Below, in pieces: positions 56,751 through 64,000 of a stretch of DNA of 64,000 nt (positions are counted from its first letter, which is position 1; each line of letters opens with the position of its first letter). The stretch is from contig NZ_JABEQN010000016.1 in the NCBI RefSeq assembly GCF_014174165.1, forward strand, positions 53,755 through 117,754, given 5' to 3'. This DNA is from Gluconacetobacter dulcium (GTDB lineage Bacteria > Pseudomonadota > Alphaproteobacteria > Acetobacterales > Acetobacteraceae). Under the pieces are notes generated by a model. That model did no database searches. It saw only the letters and a program-made list of their open reading frames with translations, and was not told the DNA's origin. A program made the translations under genes and the position numbers.

Positions 56751-57956
56751 TCAGGCGGCATCGGGGCGGGACCGCTCCCGCAGCAGCAGGGTGGCACCGA
56801 CCCCGGCGCCGGTAAACAGGGCCGAGACCAGAAACATCGGACCATAGCCCAGGCTATGGATCACCAGCCCCAGCATCGGGCCGGAAAGGCCGATACCGAT
56901 ATCGAGAAAGACGCTGAAGGCCCCCAGCGCCGCCCCCCGGTTATGCGGGCCTGCGCGCGTCACCGCCTCCACCCCGAGGGCCGGAAAGACCAGCGAGAAC
57001 CCGGCCCCGGTCAACGCGGCCCCCAGATCGGCCGAGAACACATCCGCGCTCCGCCAGAGCAGCAGCAGCCCGGCAACCTCGACCAGCAGCGACACCACCG
57101 CCACCTTCATCCCGCCGCGCAGGCCGATCTGGCGCGAGAAGAACAGCCGCACCAGAACGAAGACCAGCCCGAACACCATCAGCCCCACCGCCGCACCGTC
57201 CCAGTGCCGGTCGGCAAAATACAGTGACAGACAGGCCGAGATGGCCCCGAACCCAACCGACCCGCAGGCCAGCACGATGCCGTAAGGCAAAACGCGCCAG
57301 AAGACCTGGGAGAACGGCATGACCTCGCCCCCCTTGGCAATCGGCGGCACGGCGGCATATCGCGTGGCCAACGCCAATCCGAACGCAGGCAGCAGCGCCG
57401 AGAGCAATCCCACCCCCGCCAGCCCACCCAGCATCCCATGGGCCTGTGCCAGCACCGCGCCCACCGGCGCCCCGAAGGCGATACCGCCATAGGAAGTGAT
57501 GCCGTTCCAGGAAATCACCTGCGCCGTCCGTTCCGGCCCGACACGCCCGATATTCCACAGGATGGCCCCGGTCGCGGTCCAGCTTTCACCCACCCCCATC
57601 AGGATGCGGCTGGCAATCAGCAGCAGCATGGCCAACCCGGCCCGATGCATGAACAGGCCCGACAGCATCAGCGCCAGCCCCGCCAGCACGCAGATCGCAA
57701 GCCCGATCACCACCGCCGGCTTCGCGCCCCGCTCGTCCACGAACCGGCCCGCCTGCGCGCGCGAGGCGAAAGTCGCCAGATATTGCAGCGACACGGCCAA
57801 TCCGGCGATGACGGTATTATAGCCCAGCGTGCCATGCACAAAGAGCGGGATGACCGCCAGCGGCAGACCGATATCGACGTAGCAGATCAGGTTGAACAGA
57901 ACGACGGCGAGAATTCGCAGCGTTGGGTTGGCCGGCCCGCTCCGTAAGACAGTCAT
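56751..57956 (-). CDS. MFS transporter, YhhS-like (UPF0226)
   Basis: A 401-residue, 12-helix major facilitator. The N-terminal LFNLICYVDIGLPLAVIPLFVH closely follows the pattern of E. coli YhhS (FNFASYLTIGLPLAVLPGYVH). Also visible: LAVSLQYLATFASRAQAGRFVDERGAKPA (motif A equivalent, shown in part), ILMGVGESWTATGAILWNIG, VISWNGITSYGGIAFGAPVG and a late GAALGAFSVFLDIGIGLSGP. ATG 57956 is used; the frame runs 55 codons further upstream without family features. YhhS has been linked to efflux of arabinose and glyphosate; the natural substrate is unknown. Confidence 0.86.
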   Translation of the reverse strand: MTVLRSGPANPTLRILAVVLFNLICYVDIGLPLAVIPLFVHGTLGYNTVIAGLAVSLQYLATFASRAQAGRFVDERGAKPAVVIGLAICVLAGLALMLSGLFMHRAGLAMLLLIASRILMGVGESWTATGAILWNIGRVGPERTAQVISWNGITSYGGIAFGAPVGAVLAQAHGMLGGLAGVGLLSALLPAFGLALATRYAAVPPIAKGGEVMPFSQVFWRVLPYGIVLACGSVGFGAISACLSLYFADRHWDGAAVGLMVFGLVFVLVRLFFSRQIGLRGGMKVAVVSLLVEVAGLLLLWRSADVFSADLGAALTGAGFSLVFPALGVEAVTRAGPHNRGAALGAFSVFLDIGIGLSGPMLGLVIHSLGYGPMFLVSALFTGAGVGATLLLRERSRPDAA

Positions 57957-58068
57957 GACGAGGTGTACACTCCGGTTACTGCAATACCATACGGGCCGAC
58001 AACGCCATTCGCCAAGCATGGCCACCCCACGCCATGATGGAAACGCCACCACGAGAGGAACTTCCCGC

Positions 58069-58656
58069 ATGACCCCCGACAGCCCCATCCCCATCCCCGA
58101 AGATACGGGCGGCTTCGTCACCCTCTCCTCGCGGATCGCCTACGAAAATCCATGGACCCGCGTGCGCGAGGACATCATCCGCCGGCCGGATGGAGGCGAA
58201 GGACTATACGGCGTGGTCGAGCGGGGGGATTTCGTCGTCATCCTGCCGCTGGGCGAAGGGCCGGACGGCCCCACCGTGACGCTGGTGCGCCAGTATCGAT
58301 ACCCGATCCGGGCGCGGTTGTGGGAACTGCCGATGGGCATGTGGGAATATCGGCCCGACGCCGATCCCGAAACGGTGGCAAGGGGTGAACTGGAAGAAGA
58401 AACCGGCCTGCATGCCGAACGACTGCGCCATGCGGGCATCCTGTATCAGGGGGCCGGCTATTCCACCCAACGCGGCCATGTCTATCTGGCGACCGGCCTG
58501 ACGCAGGGCATGCCCCGACCAGAGGCAACCGAGGCGGACCTGACCAGTCACACGATGAAACTGACTGAACTGGACCGGATGATTCGCGATGGCGAAATCA
58601 CCTGCATGGTCACGCTGGCCGCGCTGGCCCTGATCCGCGCGCGCGACTGGCTGTAG
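58069..58656 (+). CDS. NUDIX hydrolase, ADP-ribose pyrophosphatase-like
   Basis: Hydrolyses a nucleoside diphosphate linked to another group; the fold resembles ADP-sugar pyrophosphatases. 195 residues. Features: NPWTRVREDIIRRPDGGEGL, VVILPLGEG, TLVRQYRYPIRARLWELPMG, then the NUDIX helix as ARGELEEETGL. The usual RE of RExxEE is GE here, so the Arg that positions the first Glu is replaced by Gly; the three metal-binding Glu are present. YSTQRGHVYLATGLTQG follows. ATG 58069 has GAGAGGAAC upstream. Convergent with the M1 peptidase gene. Confidence 0.88.
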   Translation: MTPDSPIPIPEDTGGFVTLSSRIAYENPWTRVREDIIRRPDGGEGLYGVVERGDFVVILPLGEGPDGPTVTLVRQYRYPIRARLWELPMGMWEYRPDADPETVARGELEEETGLHAERLRHAGILYQGAGYSTQRGHVYLATGLTQGMPRPEATEADLTSHTMKLTELDRMIRDGEITCMVTLAALALIRARDWL

Positions 58657-58724
58657 TAACCCGTCCGGGAACCGGAGCTGGCGAGATACGCGCACCAGCC
58701 CCCATTCCCGAATGATCCCCGGCC

Positions 58725-60779
58725 TCAGCGCGCGGGCGGCGCGGCCGGCGGAGCGGGCTGGGGCGGGGCCAGGGTCAGCGTGTTGTCGGCACGGTTCAGG
58801 TCCGGAATGTCATGCCCCGGATCGAGGGTAACCGCCTGGGGTGTGCGCGAGCCGGGAATCGTCAGTTCGATCTCGTTGCGCAGGTACCAGGCTTCGGTCG
58901 GGATGGTCAGGCGCGCGTTGGTGCCATCGGTATAGCTCACCTGCAACGTCACCGGCAGCGGCAGCCAGCCCTTGTTGTCCACCGTCACCAGCAGGCCGGG
59001 CGCCGCGCCCTCGCCGGTCGGCGTGGCGGACTTCACCGCATAATCCGGCCCCCAGTTGTTGAAATACCAGCCCCGCCAGAACCACGACAGATCCTCGCCC
59101 GTCTCGCTGTCCATCAGCCGGAAGAAATCCGAAGGCGTGGGGTGGCGATAGGCCCACATCGCAATGTAACGACGGAAGGCACGGTCGAACCGCTCCGGAC
59201 CCAGGATCTGCTCGCGCAGCAGCTTCAGCCCATAGGCGGCCTTGAAGTAGGTGACCGGATGCCGATAGTGCTCGGGGATCAGGTCCGAAGGTGTCATCAG
59301 GCGCGGCGCGGCCGGGTCGCGCAGCACCGGGAGGATATCCTCGGCCGGCTTTCCGGTAGCGGGCGCGAACTCCACATCGTGCTTAGGCGCGAACTCGCCG
59401 GAATTGAAATCGTCCGACGCATAGGTGTCGATAAAGGTGTTGAATCCTTCGTCCATGAACGCATGGCGGCGTTCGTTGGAGCCCACGACCATCGGGAACC
59501 AGTCATGGCCCAGTTCATGCGCCGTGACCCAGAACAGTTCCGGGTCCTTGTCGCTCATGCCGTCGAAAACGATGCCGGGATACTCCATCGCCGCGCCATG
59601 CCCGCCCAGATTGATCGCGTTCGGCCACGGATAGGGGTACCAGCGACGCGAGAAATATTCGATCGCGTATTTCACATACGACGTGGAGCGGTCCCACTGA
59701 TGCGGTCCCGCGCCTTCCACCGGATAGGCCGACATCGCCAGACGCGGTACCGGCGCATGACCCGGCTCGACCACCACCGGCGGCAGGTTCAGACGCGCCG
59801 CATCCCACAGGAAGGCCGGCGAGGCCGCGAACGCCACGTCGCGCGTGTTGTTCATGCGGAAATGCCAGGTCTTGGTACCGGTCTGGGCCGGATGGCTCTT
59901 GGGGTCGTGGATATCGGCTTCGGTGCGGATCATCACCCGCTCGTCGCTCTTCGCGGCCTGCGCCAGCCTGTCGCGCTCGGTCTGGGTCAGCACATCGGCC
60001 TGGTTGAGCAGCGCGCCGGACCCGACCACGGTAAAGTTCCACGGCACGGTCACGCTGTAATCGATATCGCCGTAGTCCAGAAAGAACTCCTGTCCCAGAT
60101 AGGGCGCGGTATCCCAGCCGCGAACGTCGTCATAGACGGCCATGCGCGGATACCATTGCGCCACCTCGTAGATATCGCCGTTGCGGGTGGAACTGACGGC
60201 GGTGCGCCCGCCCGAGGGGCCGGGAATGGTATAGTGCCAGACGATCTTCAGCCGGATCTTGCCGCCCTTGCCCTCCAGCGCCGTGGGCAACGGCACCTGC
60301 ATCCGCGTGTCGGAGATGACGGGCGTAACCGGGATGCTCTTGCCGTCCTGTTCGATCGACACGCTTTCGATCACATCGCCATCGGTATGATCGCCATGGC
60401 GCTGCGGATTGACGAAATTGCCGCGCGAACCGTCACGATAGATATTCTGGTCGAGCTGCACCCACAGCACGTCCAGCGCATCGGGGCTGTTATTCGCGTA
60501 GGTGATGATTTCGCTGCCAGAAAGCAGGCGGTTGGTGGGGTCGATCGCCGCCTTGATCTCGTAATCGACGCTGTTCTGCCAATAGGCGCCACCCGGCACG
60601 CCACCGGCCGACCGCGTGCTGCCGGCCGGCATCGGATAGGCCAGCGGGGCGAAGATACGGGCCGGATCCGGCGGCGGCATGGCGGATGCGGCGGCCGGTG
60701 TCGCCTCTTCGGCAAGCGCGGGCGCCACGCCGCCCACGATCAGCATGGCGACGCCCAGCACACGCCCGATCGCGGTCAT
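58725..60779 (-). CDS. Exported M1 family metallopeptidase
   Basis: A 684-residue zinc peptidase with a signal peptide (MTAIGRVLGVAMLIVGGVAPALA), so probably periplasmic. The gluzincin site is complete: H421-E-L-G-H425 and, 18 residues later, E444 (MDEGF). The exopeptidase motif is GAAMEYPG, not GAMEN, so aminopeptidase specificity is uncertain. The N-terminal beta-sandwich (TNRLLSGSEIITYANNSPD), a catalytic domain with SYFSRRWYPYPWPN-like YAIEYFSRRWYPYPW, and a C-terminal part with VDNKGWLPLPVTLQVSY can be seen. A Pro/Ala tail ends the protein. The frame extends upstream to 60848; ATG 60779 opens the signal peptide. Confidence 0.9.
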   Translation of the reverse strand: MTAIGRVLGVAMLIVGGVAPALAEEATPAAASAMPPPDPARIFAPLAYPMPAGSTRSAGGVPGGAYWQNSVDYEIKAAIDPTNRLLSGSEIITYANNSPDALDVLWVQLDQNIYRDGSRGNFVNPQRHGDHTDGDVIESVSIEQDGKSIPVTPVISDTRMQVPLPTALEGKGGKIRLKIVWHYTIPGPSGGRTAVSSTRNGDIYEVAQWYPRMAVYDDVRGWDTAPYLGQEFFLDYGDIDYSVTVPWNFTVVGSGALLNQADVLTQTERDRLAQAAKSDERVMIRTEADIHDPKSHPAQTGTKTWHFRMNNTRDVAFAASPAFLWDAARLNLPPVVVEPGHAPVPRLAMSAYPVEGAGPHQWDRSTSYVKYAIEYFSRRWYPYPWPNAINLGGHGAAMEYPGIVFDGMSDKDPELFWVTAHELGHDWFPMVVGSNERRHAFMDEGFNTFIDTYASDDFNSGEFAPKHDVEFAPATGKPAEDILPVLRDPAAPRLMTPSDLIPEHYRHPVTYFKAAYGLKLLREQILGPERFDRAFRRYIAMWAYRHPTPSDFFRLMDSETGEDLSWFWRGWYFNNWGPDYAVKSATPTGEGAAPGLLVTVDNKGWLPLPVTLQVSYTDGTNARLTIPTEAWYLRNEIELTIPGSRTPQAVTLDPGHDIPDLNRADNTLTLAPPQPAPPAAPPAR

Positions 60780-60859
60780 GGTACCGGCGATCCCCGGCTG
60801 AAACCCTGGCCTGATGGACAGGCGTGGACATGGACGGTGGTACGGCACGATCAGGACCT

Positions 60860-60887
60860 CTCGGGGAAAACAGATTCTTTCCCCGAG
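60860..60887. terminator. Perfect hairpin between MTHFR-like and M1 genes
   Basis: CTCGGGGAAA (60860-60869) pairs with TTTCCCCGAG (60878-60887) around 8 bases. It lies 50-77 bp past the MTHFR-like stop and about 80 bp before the M1 start. There is no T-run after the stem on the minus strand, so it may be a weak terminator or a 5' UTR element. Confidence 0.5.
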
Positions 60888-60936
60888 GCTAACGGAATTG
60901 CAGCGCGGACGTAACCCGTCCCCACCCCGCGTCGTA

Positions 60937-61677
60937 TCAGCCGAGCGCCTGCTGGATCGGCCCCAGATAGGCGGCCAGGCTCACCCGCAGCGGCATCAGA
61001 TAGACATGCCCCCCCGCCGCCCGGACGGCACGGATCGCCCGAACCGCGAATGCAATGTTGGCTTCCAGCGTCAGGTCGAACCCGTGGGGAAAAACGACAT
61101 GGTTCGTCGTCTCCCAATAAGAGCGCGATTTCGGCCCGATAACCGGCGAGAGCCCCCAGAATACGGTTTCCCCCTCCAGCCAGCCCATGCACAGCTCCAG
61201 CATCCGCATGTCGAACACCGGCTGGGTAAAGAAGCCGGCGGCCCCGGCCTCCTTCTTGCGCGTCACCGCCTCCATCTCCCGCCAGGGCGCATGCCGCCAC
61301 GGGTCGAAGGCGGCATAGACCGTCAGATGCGGCGCCTCGCGGCGATAGCGGCGGATCACGCTTTCCGACGAATTGGGAAAGGTCCGGCGGCTCAGATCGG
61401 CCGGCGGATCGCCCCGCACCACCAGCACTTCCGTCAGCCCCGGAATATCCACCCCCGGCAGCGGGCCGTCAGGGTCGATATCGATGGCCCGGATATGCGG
61501 CACGACACGCGGCAGGACCGGTTGCAGCAGCGGCACCGCCTGCCACCCCTGCATCGGAAAGCGCATCAGGCTGGGCACATTCAACGTGTCGGCCAACGGA
61601 AAATGCGTGCGAACCTGCTGCGCGTCGCGCAGCAGGGCCTCCGCATCGCGCGGAATCAGTTCGACCGACAGGCGCAT
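60937..61677 (-). CDS. Short methylenetetrahydrofolate reductase-like protein
   Basis: A 246-residue TIM-barrel protein of the MetF family, somewhat shorter than the usual 290. Features: LSVELIPRD at the N-terminus (SFEFFPPK in classic MetF, with a much changed motif), DTLNVPSLMRF, EVLVVRGDPPADLSRRTFPN (the GDPP of MetF), EAGAAGFFTQPVFDM (AGA-FxITQ-FF equivalent) and WGLSPVIGPKSRSYWE. ATG 61677 is chosen because GGAGGG lies 6-7 bases upstream; the ATG two codons earlier is too close to it. 19 bp after folD on the same strand, which supports a one-carbon role, but it may have a modified reaction. Confidence 0.78.
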   Translation of the reverse strand: MRLSVELIPRDAEALLRDAQQVRTHFPLADTLNVPSLMRFPMQGWQAVPLLQPVLPRVVPHIRAIDIDPDGPLPGVDIPGLTEVLVVRGDPPADLSRRTFPNSSESVIRRYRREAPHLTVYAAFDPWRHAPWREMEAVTRKKEAGAAGFFTQPVFDMRMLELCMGWLEGETVFWGLSPVIGPKSRSYWETTNHVVFPHGFDLTLEANIAFAVRAIRAVRAAGGHVYLMPLRVSLAAYLGPIQQALG

Positions 61678-61696
61678 CGTCATCCCTCCGCCGCCC

Positions 61697-62611
61697 TCAG
61701 GCCGCGCCGACAATGCGCCGGGCAGCCGCCAGGGTATTGTTCAGCAGGCAGGCGATCGTCATCGGCCCGACACCGCCCGGCACCGGGGTAATCCGCCCCG
61801 CACGGGTCACGGCCTCATCGAACGCCACGTCACCCACCAGCCGCGTCTTGCCGTTGGGCAGCGAAATACGGGTGATGCCCACATCGATCACGGTCGCGCC
61901 GGGCTTGATCCAGTCGCCGCGCACCAGCCCGTTGCAGCCGGTCGCCACCACCAGGATATCGCCCTGCCGCGCCAGCGCGGCGGGGTCGCGCGTGTCGATA
62001 TGCGCGACCGTCACGGTGCAGCCCTCGGCCAGCAGCAGCCGCGCCATCGGCCGCCCCACCAGATTGGACGCGCCGATGATCACCGCATGCAGGCCCCGCA
62101 AGTCGCCCAGTTCCGCTTTCAGCAGCATCAGGCAGCCCAGCGGCGTGCAGGGCACGATACCCGGCTGGCCCAGCGCCAGCCGGCCGGCATTCACCTCGCC
62201 CAGACCGTCCACATCCTTGTCGGGATGAATGGCATTCGTCACCGCCACCGGGTCCAGCCCCGCGGGCAACGGCAACTGCACCAGGATGCCGTGAATTTCC
62301 GGGTCCTGATTCAACCGCCCGATCAACGCCAGCAACTCGCCCTGCGACGTGGTTTCGGGCAGCATGTGCATGAACGAGCGCATGCCGGCGCGATGGGTCT
62401 GGAGCGCCTTGTTGCGCACATAGACCTCGCTGGCCGGGTCGTTGCCTACCAGCACCACCGCCAGACCGGGCGTCACCTGATAGCGGTCATGGAACGCGCG
62501 GACCTCCTGTGCGATCGTCTGCGTCAGGTTCGCCGCGAATGCCTTGCCGTCGATCAGGCGCGCGGACGGGTTGCGAACGGACGCTGTTTCGGCGGAAGCT
62601 GGCTCGGTCAT
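61697..62611 (-). CDS. folD: Methylenetetrahydrofolate dehydrogenase/cyclohydrolase
   Basis: Bifunctional enzyme interconverting 5,10-methylene-, 5,10-methenyl- and 10-formyl-tetrahydrofolate. 304 residues. Features: [21 protein letters not shown] with the catalytic Lys and Tyr, [40 protein letters not shown], the Rossmann [28 protein letters not shown] and the C-terminal [20 protein letters not shown]. The start ATG is divergent from the threonine aldolase GTG by 43 bp. Glycine-producing threonine aldolase, folD and the MTHFR-like gene together make a small one-carbon cluster. Confidence 0.95.
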   Translation of the reverse strand: MTEPASAETASVRNPSARLIDGKAFAANLTQTIAQEVRAFHDRYQVTPGLAVVLVGNDPASEVYVRNKALQTHRAGMRSFMHMLPETTSQGELLALIGRLNQDPEIHGILVQLPLPAGLDPVAVTNAIHPDKDVDGLGEVNAGRLALGQPGIVPCTPLGCLMLLKAELGDLRGLHAVIIGASNLVGRPMARLLLAEGCTVTVAHIDTRDPAALARQGDILVVATGCNGLVRGDWIKPGATVIDVGITRISLPNGKTRLVGDVAFDEAVTRAGRITPVPGGVGPMTIACLLNNTLAAARRIVGAA

Positions 62612-62654
62612 GCGGCACTCCGGACAACGGGAACGGAAAGAGCAGGGGAATAGC

Positions 62655-63710
62655 GTGGTGGAGCAGATACGCAAGAACTTCAGCAGCGACAATGTCGTTC
62701 CGGCCTGTCCCGCCGTGATGTCCGCCCTGGCCGCCGCCAACGCGGATGCCGCCCCCGCCTATGGCGGCGACGCCTGGACGGCGCGACTGGACGACGTGGT
62801 GGCGGATATCTTCGAACACCCGGTCAAGGTCTTCCCCGTCGCCACCGGCACGGCGGCGAACGCGCTGGCGCTGGCCGCCCTCGCGCCCCCCTATGCCGCG
62901 ATCCTGTGCGACGAAAGCGCCCACATCGCCCAGTCCGAGTGCGCGGCACCGGATTTCTTCACCGGCGGCGCCCGGCTGGTCACCATCCCGTCCGAAGACG
63001 GGCGCATGACACCGGAGGCCCTGTCCTACAAGCTCGGCCGCCTGCCCGCCGACGACGTGCACAATCCCCTGCCGACGGCACTCAGCCTGACCCAGGCCAC
63101 CGAATGGGGCACCGTCTACCCGCCCGCCCACATCGCCGAACTGACGGCCAGAGCCCGAAGCCGGAATCTCGCGGTGCATATGGACGGCGCTCGCCTGGCC
63201 AACGCCATCGCCCATCTGGGCTGTAGCCCGGCCGAAGCGACATGGAAGGCCGGCATCGACGTGCTGTCGCTGGGCATGACCAAGAACGGTGCCATGGCCG
63301 CCGAGGCGGTGGTCTTCTTCAACCCGGCACACGCCGAACAATTCGCCCGCCGCCGCAAGCGCTCCGGCCATGACTGGTCCAAGCAGCGGTTCCTGAGCGC
63401 GCAGATTCTGGCATGCCTGGAAGACGATCTGTGGCTCAACAACGCCCGCCACGCCAACGCCATGGCACAACGCCTGGCCGGCGGCCTGTTCCGCCACCCC
63501 GGCTCGCGGATGCTCTACGAAACCCAGGCCAACGAAATCTTCGTCCTGCTGCCCGACCGGGCGATCGCCCATCTGCGCGCTGCGGGATTCGCCTTCCACG
63601 ACTGGGACACGCCGGAAGGTGTGGATGGCACCGTCATCCGCCTGGTCACCAGCTATTACACCCGCATCGAGGATGTTGACGCGCTTCTGGAGACACTTTC
63701 GGAAATCTAG
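62655..63710 (+). CDS. ltaE: Low-specificity L-threonine aldolase
   Basis: A PLP enzyme that cleaves threonine or allo-threonine to glycine and acetaldehyde. GTG 62655 gives 351 residues and follows GGGGAATAGC; an in-frame ATG at 62610 is the alternative. Features: [83 protein letters not shown] with the PLP Asp, the lysine loop [36 protein letters not shown] and [12 protein letters not shown]. Divergent from folD. Confidence 0.92.
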   Translation: MVEQIRKNFSSDNVVPACPAVMSALAAANADAAPAYGGDAWTARLDDVVADIFEHPVKVFPVATGTAANALALAALAPPYAAILCDESAHIAQSECAAPDFFTGGARLVTIPSEDGRMTPEALSYKLGRLPADDVHNPLPTALSLTQATEWGTVYPPAHIAELTARARSRNLAVHMDGARLANAIAHLGCSPAEATWKAGIDVLSLGMTKNGAMAAEAVVFFNPAHAEQFARRRKRSGHDWSKQRFLSAQILACLEDDLWLNNARHANAMAQRLAGGLFRHPGSRMLYETQANEIFVLLPDRAIAHLRAAGFAFHDWDTPEGVDGTVIRLVTSYYTRIEDVDALLETLSEI

Positions 63711-63957
63711 TCTTATTTTCGGTTCTTTTCAAAAGAAGAACAGAAAATCCCTTACCCGTTCAGCAACCGTGCGCCCGGAACGGCGCCGCCCCCCCCCCTG
63801 TCTGTTGGTGATGTGCGAGGATGTATAGCGGAAGGGAGCCCGTCCCCCCCGAGGGTCTGGAGCCCGTTTGGGAGCATGGGTCCCTTCCGCCTTTGCTCAA
63901 CCCTGAACAGTTGCTTGGGACTTTCGATCCCGCATGACATGGACAGGAGCCCTCACC
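63711..63957. other. Region between threonine aldolase and IS110 transposase
   Basis: 247 bp. It begins with an A/T-run hairpin (TTCTTTT-C-AAAAGAA, 63723-63737) followed by CCCTTACCCGTTCAG, similar to the block near 32055-32106. It then passes into what looks like the left end of the insertion sequence, somewhere between 63790 and 63825. Confidence 0.5.
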
Positions 63958-64000
63958 ATGCCACAGCCCGTCATCGGCTGCGATCTTTCGCGCGCCTTCC
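63800..64000 (+). mobile_element. Left part of an IS110-family insertion sequence, cut by window end
   Basis: A 10 bp inverted repeat GCGGAAGGGA (63828-63837) and TCCCTTCCGC (63881-63890) lies in a non-coding leader of about 150 bp before the transposase ATG. IS110 elements carry no terminal inverted repeats but have a structured non-coding region next to the transposase, which in relatives makes the bridge RNA. The exact left boundary is not visible; about 63795-63825 is likely. Confidence 0.65.
63958..64000 (+). CDS. IS110-family transposase, N-terminal fragment
   Basis: Only 14 codons fit in the window: MPQPVIGCDLSRAF. The VIGCDLSRAF pattern is the start of the DEDD RuvC-like domain of IS110 transposases, where the first Asp is catalytic. 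ACAGGAGC lies 8-14 bases upstream of the ATG as ribosome site. The rest of the gene is beyond the window end. Confidence 0.7.
   Translation, partial: MPQPVIGCDLSRAF

Noticed and set aside
58812..60914. 700-codon plus-strand frame opposite the M1 peptidase
   Set aside because: Antisense shadow; the M1 zinc site on the minus strand is complete.

Overview
This 64 kb window is a chromosomal segment of an acetic acid bacterium (Acetobacteraceae, most like Gluconacetobacter or Komagataeibacter). The basis is the very GC-rich coding, the alphaproteobacterial gene content (COX15-type heme A synthase, DciA next to mutY, a lapA-pyrF-trpF run), a pyruvate phosphate dikinase with its regulatory protein, several TonB receptors, and a secreted hydrolase that closely matches the alpha-amino-acid ester hydrolases known from Acetobacter and Xanthomonas. 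The assignment rests on gene content; no database search was possible.

Layout. 1-4.9 kb: end of heme A synthase, a 166 bp inverted-repeat element, periplasmic trehalase (-), TldD (+) and a membrane protein (+). 5-12.5 kb: two TonB receptors flanking a secreted alpha-amino-acid ester hydrolase, all on the minus strand, with a Fur-like palindrome upstream and a second copy of the inverted-repeat element. 13-18.5 kb: a DUF2867 protein, then a FecA/FecR/FecI signalling set whose receptor gene is visibly poorer in GC than its regulators. 19-28 kb: cytochrome P450, LpxL-like acyltransferase, a DUF1501/DUF1800 pair, a FUSC-type membrane protein divergent from a MarR regulator, and a DHA2 drug transporter. 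28.8-32 kb: an M20 dipeptidase-pdxA-pdxJ operon. 32-40.7 kb: mostly housekeeping genes (secB, lapA-pyrF-trpF, dciA, mutY, hemH), mixed with an APH(6)-like kinase and secreted glycine/tyrosine-rich proteins. 40.8-47.6 kb: ppdK with its regulator, a DUF3311/sodium-solute symporter pair and a GT61 glycosyltransferase.

47.7-54.6 kb holds a decayed aldehyde dehydrogenase/aminotransferase fusion, then a divergent cluster of an alpha-E protein, a circularly permuted ATP-grasp enzyme and a 1142-residue transglutaminase-DUF2126 protein. Together these three look like a poorly characterised peptide-ligation or peptide-modification system. 54.7-64 kb carries a stand-alone D-Ala-D-Ala ligase, tRNA-Pro(CGG), a LOG-family protein, a YhhS-like transporter, a NUDIX hydrolase, an M1 peptidase, a short MTHFR-like protein with folD, a threonine aldolase, and the left edge of an IS110-type element cut by the window end.

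The most interesting units are the ester hydrolase/TonB locus, the ATP-grasp/alpha-E/transglutaminase cluster, and the inverted-repeat elements whose arms co-vary between copies. I found no CRISPR array, prophage, rRNA or convincing riboswitch.
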